Positions 1 to 7,599 of a stretch of DNA of 8,212 nucleotides are shown one piece after another. The notes beneath the pieces are model-generated. The model had not been told where the DNA came from. It worked only from the letters and a program-made list of their open reading frames with translations, and made no database searches. The stretch is from Desulfobacteraceae bacterium. GTDB taxonomy: Bacteria; Desulfobacterota; DSM-4660; Desulfatiglandales; Desulfatiglandaceae. How positions within the stretch are numbered: position 1 is the stretch's first letter; every line of letters begins with the position of its first letter. The stretch lies in NCBI GenBank assembly GCA_030642205.1, contig DAOWOF010000094.1, positions 1-8,212 of the forward strand, in the 5' to 3' direction. A program made the position numbers and the translations under genes.

Positions 1-709
1 ATCTGATCCGGTCATGACGTGGAACCTCCTGGTTAACCATATACTTAAAGAGGATGTTCAGGTATAAAATAGACATTGCGGAACCTAGTAAAGAAACATT
101 GACTTCCTGTCCGATGCCTGTTCGTTCCCGCATATAAAGCGCTGTGATAATCTGGTGACTGGCCAAAATGGAGGTGACCTGGTCAATTACACCAAACTGA
201 CATACCAAAGGCGGCATATCAGGCTCGCCCTGGGCGTACATGAATCCTGATCTTGCCTGCCCCTGATAATCAAAGGCGCCCAAATCTTTATCAGGCCCAT
301 TTGGGCCAAATCCGGAGACCTTGGCATAGATCAGTGCAGGGTTAACCTGGCGTAGCGCTGAATATGAAATGTTCATTTCTTCTACTGCCTGGGGGCGCAT
401 ATTGGTAAGAAAGACATCTGCCTTAGCCACCAGCCGATGAACAATTTTCTGTCCCTCGCTGGTCTCAAGATCAACTGTGACACTTTTTTTGTTACGGTTA
501 GCGCCTTCACAAAAAAGGGATCCTTTACCCGGGAAAAGATCAAGGCGTAGATCGCCTATTGGTCTGTTTTCCCTGCTTGGATCTCCAACAACAGGTTGTT
601 CGATCTTGATGACTTCTGCTCCAAGATCTCCCAGGATAGCGGTTCCTCCTGGTCCGGCATGATAAATCCCACATTCAACAACACGAACATCATCCAAAGG
701 TCTCTTCAT
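1..709 (-). CDS. CaiB/BaiF-family (class III) CoA-transferase, N-terminal part, runs off the left edge
   Basis: This gene encodes the first 236 residues of a class III CoA-transferase, a cytoplasmic enzyme family that moves CoA between carboxylic acids through an aspartyl-CoA thioester. The start is the ATG whose complement is at 707-709, preceded by a GGGGGA ribosome binding site (complement of 715-719 region). The nucleotide-binding-like N-terminus is visible: VRVVECG (8-14), AGPGGT (18-23), and LGDLGAEVIKIEQP (26-39), which matches the family's 'ADLGADVIKVE' signature. NRNKKSVTVDL (71-81), the VSGFGPNGP block (131-139) and the segment GVIDQVTS (173-180) follow. Asp176 there aligns with the catalytic Asp of formyl-CoA transferase. 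Family members are usually about 400 residues, so roughly 40% is missing beyond position 1. The substrate cannot be told from this portion: formyl, carnitine, succinyl/benzylsuccinate and racemase-type members share these motifs. It lies 112 bp downstream of the serine hydrolase gene on the same strand but seems to have its own promoter. Confidence 0.92.
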   Translation of the reverse strand, partial: MKRPLDDVRVVECGIYHAGPGGTAILGDLGAEVIKIEQPVVGDPSRENRPIGDLRLDLFPGKGSLFCEGANRNKKSVTVDLETSEGQKIVHRLVAKADVFLTNMRPQAVEEMNISYSALRQVNPALIYAKVSGFGPNGPDKDLGAFDYQGQARSGFMYAQGEPDMPPLVCQFGVIDQVTSILASHQIITALYMRERTGIGQEVNVSLLGSAMSILYLNILFKYMVNQEVPRHDRIR

Positions 710-771
710 ATATTCCCCCAAATTTAAAAGTGATGTTGCAAGATAAGCAGGTATGGAAGACTTATATCTTA

Positions 772-780
772 ATTATATCA
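772..780 (-). promoter_or_regulatory. Extended -10 promoter for the CoA-transferase gene
   Basis: Read on the minus strand, the sequence is TGATATAAT: a perfect TATAAT hexamer (complement of 772-777) preceded by the TGn extended -10 element (778-780). No good -35 box sits at the usual distance, which is common for extended -10 promoters. Transcription would begin near 765 and leave a leader of about 55 nt before the ATG at 709. This suggests the CoA-transferase can be transcribed separately from the hydrolase upstream of it. No activity data; prediction from consensus only. Confidence 0.5.
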
Positions 781-821
781 GGCTTGGCAAGGCGCTAATT
801 TTATAAAAAGCTAAAAAAACC

Positions 822-1928
822 TCATTTTAAAAAGCACACTGTTTCCATTATCTTATTATGAATAAAAGGTCTGAATCTTTTTATCCCCCAATTTTCTCGC
901 GTTAGATGTACCCTGTTAGTAAGCAGAATTACTATGACATCACGTTTGAAATCGATCCAGATTGATGTTCCTGTATAACCCAGATGGCCAACGCTTTTTT
1001 TGGAAAAATACCGGCCTGATCTGGAATTCCGGGAAGAAGGCGTATCCCAGCCAAGTGTTCTTGTGCAACCACCAAGCATCGTCTGTTTTTGGAAAAAAAG
1101 TTTTACAAGTTCAGGTTTGAAAAAATCCTGACGAAGGCCCAGATAATGCTCTCTTAGCATGTTTGCCAAGCTATACACCTCTTCTGCTGTACTGAATAAT
1201 CCCGCATGTCCGGAATAACCACCAATAGTAAAGGCATTATCATCATGAACCTCTCCCTGAAGAACCATCTTACGCCAGGGACATAATTCGGTAGCAGCAA
1301 ACAACTTTTTTTTATCTTTTTTAATTGGAGATGCCCCGCTAAAAGAAGTATGCTTTAATAAAAGTGGCCCATATATATTCTCTTTAAGAAATTGGGGCAT
1401 AGACATCCCGCTTGTATGTTCAATTATCCATTCCAGGACCATAAAACCCAGATCACTATATAAACATCCACAGCCAGGCTGATACATCAAAGGTTCATTT
1501 AAGATCCACTCTCTCACGATTTTTTTTCGATTTTCAGATTCGGATCTCTTGAGTATCAGATAATATGGCCTCCAATCCGGAAGGCCGGATGTATGGCTCA
1601 AAAGCAATCGGGGGGTTAAAAATCTTTTATCATCCGGCAATGATATGCCTAATATATCAATTAAGGGTTGATCAAGCGACAATTGCCCCCTGTCCACCAG
1701 TTTCATAATACCCAAAGTTGTAGCAAGCGGTTTGGTTAAGGATGCCATATCAAATATTGTGTCTTTTTCCATGGGCAGCCTTTCAGGAAAGCATATTCGA
1801 TAGCCAATTGCCTCAAATAACAATACTTTTGCCCTTTTTGCCACCAAAAGAACAGCCCCTGGAAAAACCCCGTCGCGAGCGCCTTTTTTTAATTGCCTCA
1901 GAAGTTTGTTTTTTTTGATTGTTTTCAT
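822..1928 (-). CDS. Serine hydrolase of the class C beta-lactamase-related family
   Basis: This is a 368-residue protein of the beta-lactamase/transpeptidase-like fold (Beta-lactamase, PF00144 type). The catalytic Ser63-Leu-Thr-Lys66 is in MASLTKP (61-67). The second motif is Tyr157-Ser158-Asp159 (YSDLGF), and the third, replacing KTG, is HLGYTG (315-320). LLSHTSGLPDW (109-119) and GEVHDDNAF...GHAGLFST (225-247) are typical of esterase/amidase-like members such as Bacillus YbbE-type proteins. No signal peptide is evident: the N-terminus is lysine-rich and runs directly into the first strands, so a cytoplasmic location is likely. The family includes esterases, D-aminopeptidases and muropeptide hydrolases, and true beta-lactamase activity is not implied. 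The ATG at 1926-1928 is preceded by AGAGGA, five to six bases away. A promoter lies upstream at about 1989-2017. No strong intrinsic terminator is visible after the TGA at 822-824. Confidence 0.93.
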   Translation of the reverse strand: MKTIKKNKLLRQLKKGARDGVFPGAVLLVAKRAKVLLFEAIGYRICFPERLPMEKDTIFDMASLTKPLATTLGIMKLVDRGQLSLDQPLIDILGISLPDDKRFLTPRLLLSHTSGLPDWRPYYLILKRSESENRKKIVREWILNEPLMYQPGCGCLYSDLGFMVLEWIIEHTSGMSMPQFLKENIYGPLLLKHTSFSGASPIKKDKKKLFAATELCPWRKMVLQGEVHDDNAFTIGGYSGHAGLFSTAEEVYSLANMLREHYLGLRQDFFKPELVKLFFQKQTMLGGCTRTLGWDTPSSRNSRSGRYFSKKSVGHLGYTGTSIWIDFKRDVIVILLTNRVHLTRENWGIKRFRPFIHNKIMETVCFLK

Positions 1929-1988
1929 TTTTATCCTCTATTAATTATACCGTCTAAAGGACTTGATCTCTGGAAAAATGCCTGGAAG

Positions 1989-2017
1989 ATTTTACTCATA
2001 ATATAAGGTAGTGACAA
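1989..2017 (-). promoter_or_regulatory. Sigma70-type promoter for the serine hydrolase gene
   Basis: On the minus strand, TTGTCA (complement of 2012-2017) is followed 17 bases later by TAAAAT (complement of 1989-1994), four to five matches to each consensus box at ideal spacing. Transcription would start near 1982 and give a leader of about 55 nt. A second TATAAT (complement of 1944-1949) lies almost on the ribosome binding site. It lacks a -35 partner and would leave a leader of only a few bases, so it is a weaker candidate. Confidence 0.5.
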
Positions 2018-2040
2018 ACCTGATCAATATAGGGTAATAT
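2011..2040 (+). promoter_or_regulatory. Possible promoter for the TraB-family gene, divergent from the hydrolase promoter
   Basis: GTGACA (2011-2016) is followed after 18 bases by TAATAT (2035-2040). Both boxes are imperfect but acceptable. The -35 element uses the same bases as the -35 box of the oppositely directed hydrolase promoter (TTGTCAC on the other strand). Transcription would begin near 2047, leaving a leader of about 80 nt. Confidence is limited because AT-rich DNA offers many such matches. Confidence 0.3.
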
Positions 2041-2128
2041 AAAAAATAATTAAGGCCCTTTCAAAATGCCTGTTTCTGCGTAATCTCCGCGTCAGGATAA
2101 AATTTAATACATGATAAACTGATTCTCA

Positions 2129-3292
2129 ATGACAAACAACCCTGATATTCACCAATTAGAATTTGAACAAAAAAAAATCACACTCATCGGTACTGCCCAT
2201 ATTTCCCGCCAAAGCGTAAATCTGGTTGAAGAAATTATCAGAGAGGAAAAACCGGAAACTGTTTGTATTGAACTCTGCCAATCCAGATATCAATCACTTA
2301 CCCAGAAAGATAACTGGCAGAAAACAGATCTCATAAAAGTAATTAGAGAAAAAAAAGCTTTTTTACTTCTCATGAATCTGCTTTTGGCATCTTTTCAAAA
2401 GAGAATAGGTAATAAGATTGGAATCAAACCAGGGGAGGAAATTATCAAGGCTATTGAAATTTCCAAGGAGATCTCCGCCCAAATACACTTAGTGGATAGA
2501 GAAATTCGGACTACCCTTTCCAGGGTTTGGCGTCTGATGTCTCTATGGACAAAGATGAAACTGATGTTTCAATTTGTTATATCGATTGGAAGCTCAGATT
2601 CCATCCAGGAAGAAGATATTGAAAAATTAAAAGACAAAGATGTCCTGGAAATGCTGCTTGCCGAAGTAGGAGAAACACTGCCGGAGCTTCGCATGATCTT
2701 AATTGATGAGAGAGATAAATATCTGGCTCAGAAAATAAGAACTGCCCCCGGAGAAAAGATTGTGGCAGTTGTAGGAGCAGGGCATGTGCCAGGTCTAATA
2801 AAAAATTGGCATGAACCGGTAGATATCCCGTCTCTGGAAAAGCTGCCCCCTCCTGGACGCCTGACTTCATTAATTAAATGGGGGCTTCCTATAGCCATAA
2901 TATTGATGATTGTTTGGGGTTTTTCAAATTTTGGGATCTCTGCCGGAACAGATATGCTTAAATGGTGGATAATTGCCAATGCCATCCTCTCAGGACTGGG
3001 GGCAGCCGCAGCCTTAGCCCACCCTCTTACTATCTTAACCGCGATTATAGCCGCACCTTTTACATCCCTTAATCCTATGATTGCTGCTGGCTGGGTAGCT
3101 GGTATCGCTGAAATCTTTTTAAGAAAACCACAAGTGAAAGACTTTGAGGCTCTATCGGAAGATATTGCTTCAGTCAAGGGTTTTCGGAGCAACAAGATTA
3201 CACGTATTTTACTAATTGTGGTCCTTACCAACCTGGGCAGTTCCATGGGAACATTTGTGGCAATTCCCTTAATGGCCAAAGTTTTTACATGA
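2129..3292 (+). CDS. TraB/PrgY/GumN-family membrane protein
   Basis: The 387-residue product belongs to the TraB/PrgY family (TraB_PrgY_gumN, related to the Tiki metalloprotease/EreA-like fold). Visible signature blocks are LIGTAHIS (19-26), VCIELC with Glu48 (45-50), PGEEIIKAIE (101-110), LVDREIRTTLSR (121-132), DERDKYLA (193-200) and VVGAGHVPGL (214-223). The conserved His and Glu residues of the GTAH, IEL, GE and GAGH blocks are all present. The C-terminal third is hydrophobic, with four probable membrane helices at about 249-268, 282-304, 305-330 and 358-382, the last containing the usual LGSSMGTFVA ending. The length fits the TIGR00261-type bacterial/archaeal members. Enterococcal PrgY/TraB reduces the activity of a secreted sex-pheromone peptide, but the role of chromosomal homologues is unknown, so a peptide-related or proteolytic function is only inferred. 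No good Shine-Dalgarno sequence precedes the ATG. It is the only possible start upstream of the conserved GTAH block. Confidence 0.9.
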   Translation: MTNNPDIHQLEFEQKKITLIGTAHISRQSVNLVEEIIREEKPETVCIELCQSRYQSLTQKDNWQKTDLIKVIREKKAFLLLMNLLLASFQKRIGNKIGIKPGEEIIKAIEISKEISAQIHLVDREIRTTLSRVWRLMSLWTKMKLMFQFVISIGSSDSIQEEDIEKLKDKDVLEMLLAEVGETLPELRMILIDERDKYLAQKIRTAPGEKIVAVVGAGHVPGLIKNWHEPVDIPSLEKLPPPGRLTSLIKWGLPIAIILMIVWGFSNFGISAGTDMLKWWIIANAILSGLGAAAALAHPLTILTAIIAAPFTSLNPMIAAGWVAGIAEIFLRKPQVKDFEALSEDIASVKGFRSNKITRILLIVVLTNLGSSMGTFVAIPLMAKVFT

Positions 3293-3607
3293 TGCGAAAA
3301 GAAAAAGCTGTATTTTTCATTGAAGAAGCTTGTCTGACAGGAGCCAAACAAAATAAAGCATGTACATTATTGGGGATCACAGATATATACAGTCGCAAAA
3401 TCGTTGGCTGGAAATTTTATGATAGACAGAATTATGATTTATCTTCAAGTCTTCTGGTAACTCTTTAGAACCTTGGTGTAATCCTATCCTTCAACCGACC
3501 ATCAGCAAGTAATGACAAGTTATTTGAATGAACCCTTAGGGTTTATGCTACTTAGAAAAGGATATCCATATCTATTTCTTCCTGAAGCCCTTATTTTTAT
3601 AGGCTAG
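3292..3607 (+). pseudogene. Degraded IS3-family transposase (OrfB-like) relic with internal deletions
   Basis: This stretch carries three blocks of an IS3-family transposase in the right order with most of the protein missing. Block 1 (3292-3378) reads FFIEEACLTGAKQNKACTLLGI, as two runs FFIEEACLTGA and KQNKACTLLGI, resembling the N-terminal 'IEEA..aGar..kAC..LGls' helix-turn-helix of single-ORF IS3 transposases. It runs in frame into block 2, TDIYSRKIVGWKFY (3379-3420), the DDE/rve-core segment around the first conserved Asp region, so the roughly 100 residues that normally separate them are gone. The frame stops at TAG 3466-3468. The same frame continues with LGVILSFNRPSASNDK (3472-3519), matching the 'LGV..SFSRP.vSNDN' block near the end of the core, with the 'HSDNG' segment deleted. 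After TGA 3529-3531 the match shifts frame to LLRKGYPY (3548-3571; compare 'tLKYRPeYP') and ends at TAG 3605-3607. No terminal inverted repeats or target duplication were found. The first ATG overlaps the TraB stop codon by one base. It cannot encode an active transposase. Confidence 0.75.
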
Positions 3608-3613
3608 AAATTG
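3601..3613 (+). promoter_or_regulatory. Weak ribosome binding site and TTG start of hrpA
   Basis: AGG at 3601-3603 is spaced seven bases from the TTG at 3611. It overlaps the last stop codon of the transposase relic frame (TAG 3605-3607). The combination of a short Shine-Dalgarno match and a TTG start suggests low-efficiency translation initiation. The conserved N-terminal region has about the same length as in E. coli HrpA (Walker A near residue 100), which supports this start. Confidence 0.55.
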
Positions 3614-6600
3614 TCTGTTTTTAAAAAAATCAGGGGCCTTCGATCCCATATCCCGGAGGCCCTGTTAAAAGATCAGCAAATAATTACAAAACAATTATCT
3701 TCAATTATTCGCCAATCAAAAACACAAAACCTGGAAACCGACCTTACCCGAAAATTACAATCTCTGGAACACCGACTCGACACCTCTATCAAACAAAGGA
3801 AACTAAGACTTATATCAAAACCGGACCTGACATTTCCTGCCAATCTTCCCATAACTGCCAAAAAAGATAAGATTATCCAGACCATAATTGAGAATCAAGT
3901 CATCATAATTGCAGGGGAAACCGGGTCGGGAAAAAGCACCCAAATCCCTAAAATGTGTCTTGAAGCCGGACGGGGTATTGCTGGCAAAATTGGTTGCACT
4001 CAGCCGAGGAGAATCGCAGCAATCTCTATAGGAGAGAGAATTGCAATGGAATTAGGCGTGGAGATGGGCAAGGAAGTAGGGTATAAGATTCGTTTCGCAG
4101 ATAAATCCAATCCCGCAACCTACATCAAGATCATGACTGATGGCATCCTTCTTGCCGAAACGCAGCATGACCGTTTTCTGAACGAATATGATACCCTTAT
4201 AATTGATGAGGCCCATGAGAGAAATCTGAATATTGATTTTCTCATGGGTATACTGAAGATTCTGCTGCCCAAGCGCAGGGAATTAAAAGTAATAATTACT
4301 TCAGCTACCATTGATACAGATAAATTTTCCAGGGCCTTTGACAATGCCCCTGTTATTGAGGTCCAGGGACGAACCTATCCTGTAATAATTGAATATCAGC
4401 CTCTGAATGAAGACACTGAAGATACAGATGAAATTACCCATGTAGATATGGCAGTGTGGTCAGTAGAAGGACTTTTAAGAAAAAGGCGCAGAGGAGATAT
4501 CCTGATCTTTATGCCTACGGAACAGGATATTCTTGAAACATGTGAACGACTTGACGCAAGACAATTTGGGAATATTACTATTCTGCCTCTCTTTGCGCGT
4601 CTCAGAGGCAGACAGCAAAGACAGGTCTTTGCTTCTCTACCAGGACAGAAAATTGTCGTAGCAACCAATATTGCAGAAACTTCACTGACTATTCCCGGAA
4701 TAAAGTATGTAATTGATACTGGATTGGCAAGAATTTCACAATATCAACCCAGAACCCGAACAACCAGCCTTCCTGTCAGCCTGATCTCCAAAAGCAGTGC
4801 AGATCAAAGAAAAGGACGCTGTGGAAGGATCTCTGATGGTATTTGTATCAGGCTTTATTCAGAAGAAGATTACCTTCAGCGTCAGGAATTCACTCCACCT
4901 GAAATTCTGCGCGCCAATCTATCGGAAGTTATCCTCAGGATGATTTTTCTTAAATTGGGACATGTTTCCGATTTTCCATTTGTGGATAAACCAAGTCAGA
5001 AAAGCATTAAGGACAGTTTTGCCATCCTGGAAGAACTCGGGGCTATTGTAAAAAATGGCCAACATTATCAGTTGACTCAAAAGGGTCGGCTTATGGCCAG
5101 AATGCCGCTTGATCCCAAACTTTCACGAATGATTTTGGAGGCAGTAAAAGAAGGCTGTATAGAAGAAGTTACGGTAATCGCTGCGGCCCTTTGTATTCGT
5201 GATCCCAGGGAAAGGCCTATGGATAAAGCCTATCAAGCTGATCAGAAACATACGGCATTTAAAGATACTGCTTCTGATTTCATTACCTTGTTAAATATCT
5301 GGAATCGTTATAAGCACATTAAAAAAGACCTTAAGACCCAGAATAAAATCAGAAAATTCTGTAAGGAAAACTTTCTCTCCTTTGTCCGAATGCAGGAATG
5401 GTATGATCTCCATCAGCAAATACAGCAAGTCCTTCAAGAACAAGCCTTCAAAGAGATAACACAACATACCAGGCCTGAGGATCGTTACATTGCTATCCAT
5501 CGCGCAATCCTGACCGGGCATCTTTCCAATATTGCCCTGCAAAAGGAAAAGAATATTTACCAGGCAAGCCGTGGAAGAGAAATTATGCTTTTTCCCGGTT
5601 CCACTATTTTCAATAAAGGAAGTTCCTGGATAGTGGCCGCTGAGATGGTCAAGACATCCCGGCTTTTTGCCCGCACAGTTGCCCAAATTGATTGCCAATG
5701 GCTGGAGTCTCTGGGTGGAGACCTTTGCAGATCATCATACTCCGAACCCCATTGGTCAAGGAGCCGTGGAGAAGTAAGAGCATATGAACAGGTAAGCCTT
5801 TTTGGCCTTGTTATTGTTTCCAGGCGACTAGTATCCTATGGGCGTTTAGATCCTGAAGAAGCCCATAGAATCTTTGTTCAAGCCGGATTAGTAGAAGCAA
5901 GGATCAGGGAAAAATTTTCATTTCTTAAGCATAATAAGGAACTAATCAGAAAGATATCCAGTCTGGAAGATAAGATCAGACGAAGGAATGTCCTTGTTAA
6001 TGAGGAAGTAATATATGATTTCTATTCTGAAAGATTAAAAAAGATATATGATATCCGAACCCTTAAAAAAATGATCAAAGAAAAGGGAGGCGATGATTTT
6101 CTGAAATTAAGCAAAGAAATCCTTTTGCTCAACTCTCCAGACCAAAAACTAGTGGATAAATTTCCGGATTATTTAACATCACAAAATCAAACCTTTAAAC
6201 TATCGTACAAATTTGCTCCGGGAACAACCGAAGATGGTTTAACAATCAAGATCCCGGCAAGCCAAACTCACGTTTTTCCTTTCGAGCAACTGGAGTGGAT
6301 GGTGCCAGGTCTTTTGGAAGACAAGATTACCTCCCTTATTAAGGCCCTTCCCAAGCATTACCGTAAACAATTATTACCGGTATCCAGGACAGTCAATATC
6401 ATCATTAATGAAATTAAAACAACTGAGGACTCCCTGCTCTTTACCCTTGCCAGGTTTGTCCATCACAAATTTGGAGTGGATATCCCAGCATCAACCTGGC
6501 AAAAAGCCGAGATTTATAAACACCTCAAAATGCGCGTCATGATTACCGATAATAAGGGAGAAGAAATCCAATCGAGCAGAGATTATGGTCATCTCAAGCA

Positions 6601-7546
6601 GGTGATTAGCCCTCAGCTGGAAGATGATCAAAAGCAATCGTCTGTATGGAAAGAGGCGATGAAAAAGTGGGAAAAAGATGATATTAAGGCATGGCCTTTT
6701 GACACAGTCCCGGAAAATCTGCAACTAAGTCCTGAAATAATTGCCTATCCAGGTCTTCAGGTGAAAGACGGAGTGATCAACCTTAGATTGTTTAAAAATA
6801 AGGAAAAAGCGATCCAATATCATAAAGAAGGAGTCAAAGCCCTGTTAAAGCTTTGTCTGAAAAAAGATCTCAAATTACTAATAAAGACACTTAAACTGAA
6901 CGGCGAAATAAAACAGGCTGCAAGATATTTCCAGGGGAACAAAATCTTTGAAACAGCCATGTATAATAGCCTTGTTGACCGTCTTTTTATGGTTGAGATC
7001 AGACTCCTTAAGGACTTTGAATCATATGTGAAAGAAATGAGATCAAATCTGTTTGACAAAGGCAAAGAACTAATGCGTCTTGCAGGTGAAGTGCTGCTTG
7101 GTTATGCCCAAATTCGTTTTGTGCTTCAAGGCATTGAGACTGCGAATAATAATAACCATCTTGTTTGGGCTATGTGCGCCCAAATCAGGGAAAACCTGAA
7201 TCAGGTAGTTCCGGAAAATTTTATTGTATCCTTCCCGCTAAAGCGCTTTAAACATCTACCCCGCTATCTAAAAGCCATGGAAATCAGAGGACAAAGGGGA
7301 TCCTTTGATGTAGCAAAGGACCAGAAAAAAGCAGCATTAATAGAACCCTTTGAAGAAATATTACAAAAAATGAATGCCCAACTAACACCTTGCTCTTCTC
7401 ATAAAAAAATTGCTTGTGTGGAAGAATATCGCTGGATGATTGAAGAATATAAAGTATCAATCTTTGCTCCGGAACTTACAACAGCTATTCCTGTGTCACC
7501 CAAAAGATTAAATAAAATGGTAGCAGAAATAAATAGGATATTCTAA
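3611..7546 (+). CDS. hrpA: ATP-dependent RNA helicase HrpA (DEAH box), TTG start
   Basis: The 1311-residue protein is a full-length HrpA, close to the ~1300 residues of the E. coli enzyme, a DEAH-box RNA helicase linked to mRNA processing and rescue of stalled/collided ribosomes. Helicase motifs in order: Walker A GETGSGKS (102-109), TQPRR (130-134), DEAH (199-202), SAT (231-233), NIAETSLT (353-360) and QRKGRCGR (399-406). The helicase-associated HA2 region (about 437-530) and OB-type region (about 615-690) follow. YGRLDPEEAHRIFVQAGLVE (743-762) leads into the long HrpA-specific C-terminal domain (DUF3418, about 720-1305), which ends with the characteristic RWMIEE..VS.FAPEL (1274-1289). All key residues are intact. 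The start is TTG: an in-frame TAG at 3605-3607 excludes anything upstream, the next in-frame ATG lies past Walker A, and AGG (3601-3603) is seven bases before the TTG. The gene follows the IS3 relic, and no convincing promoter was seen, so it may be read from the TraB side or from within the relic. Confidence 0.96.
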   Translation: MSVFKKIRGLRSHIPEALLKDQQIITKQLSSIIRQSKTQNLETDLTRKLQSLEHRLDTSIKQRKLRLISKPDLTFPANLPITAKKDKIIQTIIENQVIIIAGETGSGKSTQIPKMCLEAGRGIAGKIGCTQPRRIAAISIGERIAMELGVEMGKEVGYKIRFADKSNPATYIKIMTDGILLAETQHDRFLNEYDTLIIDEAHERNLNIDFLMGILKILLPKRRELKVIITSATIDTDKFSRAFDNAPVIEVQGRTYPVIIEYQPLNEDTEDTDEITHVDMAVWSVEGLLRKRRRGDILIFMPTEQDILETCERLDARQFGNITILPLFARLRGRQQRQVFASLPGQKIVVATNIAETSLTIPGIKYVIDTGLARISQYQPRTRTTSLPVSLISKSSADQRKGRCGRISDGICIRLYSEEDYLQRQEFTPPEILRANLSEVILRMIFLKLGHVSDFPFVDKPSQKSIKDSFAILEELGAIVKNGQHYQLTQKGRLMARMPLDPKLSRMILEAVKEGCIEEVTVIAAALCIRDPRERPMDKAYQADQKHTAFKDTASDFITLLNIWNRYKHIKKDLKTQNKIRKFCKENFLSFVRMQEWYDLHQQIQQVLQEQAFKEITQHTRPEDRYIAIHRAILTGHLSNIALQKEKNIYQASRGREIMLFPGSTIFNKGSSWIVAAEMVKTSRLFARTVAQIDCQWLESLGGDLCRSSYSEPHWSRSRGEVRAYEQVSLFGLVIVSRRLVSYGRLDPEEAHRIFVQAGLVEARIREKFSFLKHNKELIRKISSLEDKIRRRNVLVNEEVIYDFYSERLKKIYDIRTLKKMIKEKGGDDFLKLSKEILLLNSPDQKLVDKFPDYLTSQNQTFKLSYKFAPGTTEDGLTIKIPASQTHVFPFEQLEWMVPGLLEDKITSLIKALPKHYRKQLLPVSRTVNIIINEIKTTEDSLLFTLARFVHHKFGVDIPASTWQKAEIYKHLKMRVMITDNKGEEIQSSRDYGHLKQVISPQLEDDQKQSSVWKEAMKKWEKDDIKAWPFDTVPENLQLSPEIIAYPGLQVKDGVINLRLFKNKEKAIQYHKEGVKALLKLCLKKDLKLLIKTLKLNGEIKQAARYFQGNKIFETAMYNSLVDRLFMVEIRLLKDFESYVKEMRSNLFDKGKELMRLAGEVLLGYAQIRFVLQGIETANNNNHLVWAMCAQIRENLNQVVPENFIVSFPLKRFKHLPRYLKAMEIRGQRGSFDVAKDQKKAALIEPFEEILQKMNAQLTPCSSHKKIACVEEYRWMIEEYKVSIFAPELTTAIPVSPKRLNKMVAEINRIF

Positions 7547-7599
7547 AGAATTACAATTTATAAGCTTCCAAGGTATATGTAATAAAATGTCACTCCAGT

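Noticed and set aside
477..662. 61-codon plus-strand open frame
   Set aside because: It lies opposite the CoA-transferase coding sequence, which has clear family motifs. Its own translation shows only low-complexity basic and serine-rich sequence with no start signals.
801..835. Possible terminator after the serine hydrolase gene
   Set aside because: The region has T-rich runs on the minus strand and the small palindrome TTTTATAAAA, but no GC-containing stem ahead of a T-tract.
2066..2096. TTTCTGCGTAATCTCCGCGTC, split here as TTTCTGCGTAAT and CTCCGCGTC, resembling the dispersed 'CTCTGCG...' type repeats of some genomes
   Set aside because: The match is too short to call a repeat, and no second copy occurs in this window. 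A whole-genome self-comparison would be needed.
2728..3351. 207-codon minus-strand open frame
   Set aside because: It is antisense to the TraB gene's hydrophobic C-terminus and hrpA-side gap. No domain is recognisable, and the overlapped strand has strong coding evidence.
3531..3543. Perfect palindrome AACCCTTAGGGTT
   Set aside because: The arms are six bases with a one-base centre, too tight to form a hairpin, and it lies within decaying transposase sequence. It could be an operator, but there is no supporting context.
5291..5698. 135-codon minus-strand open frame inside hrpA
   Set aside because: It is a shadow of the conserved hrpA helicase-associated region. The hrpA frame aligns throughout with known HrpA proteins.
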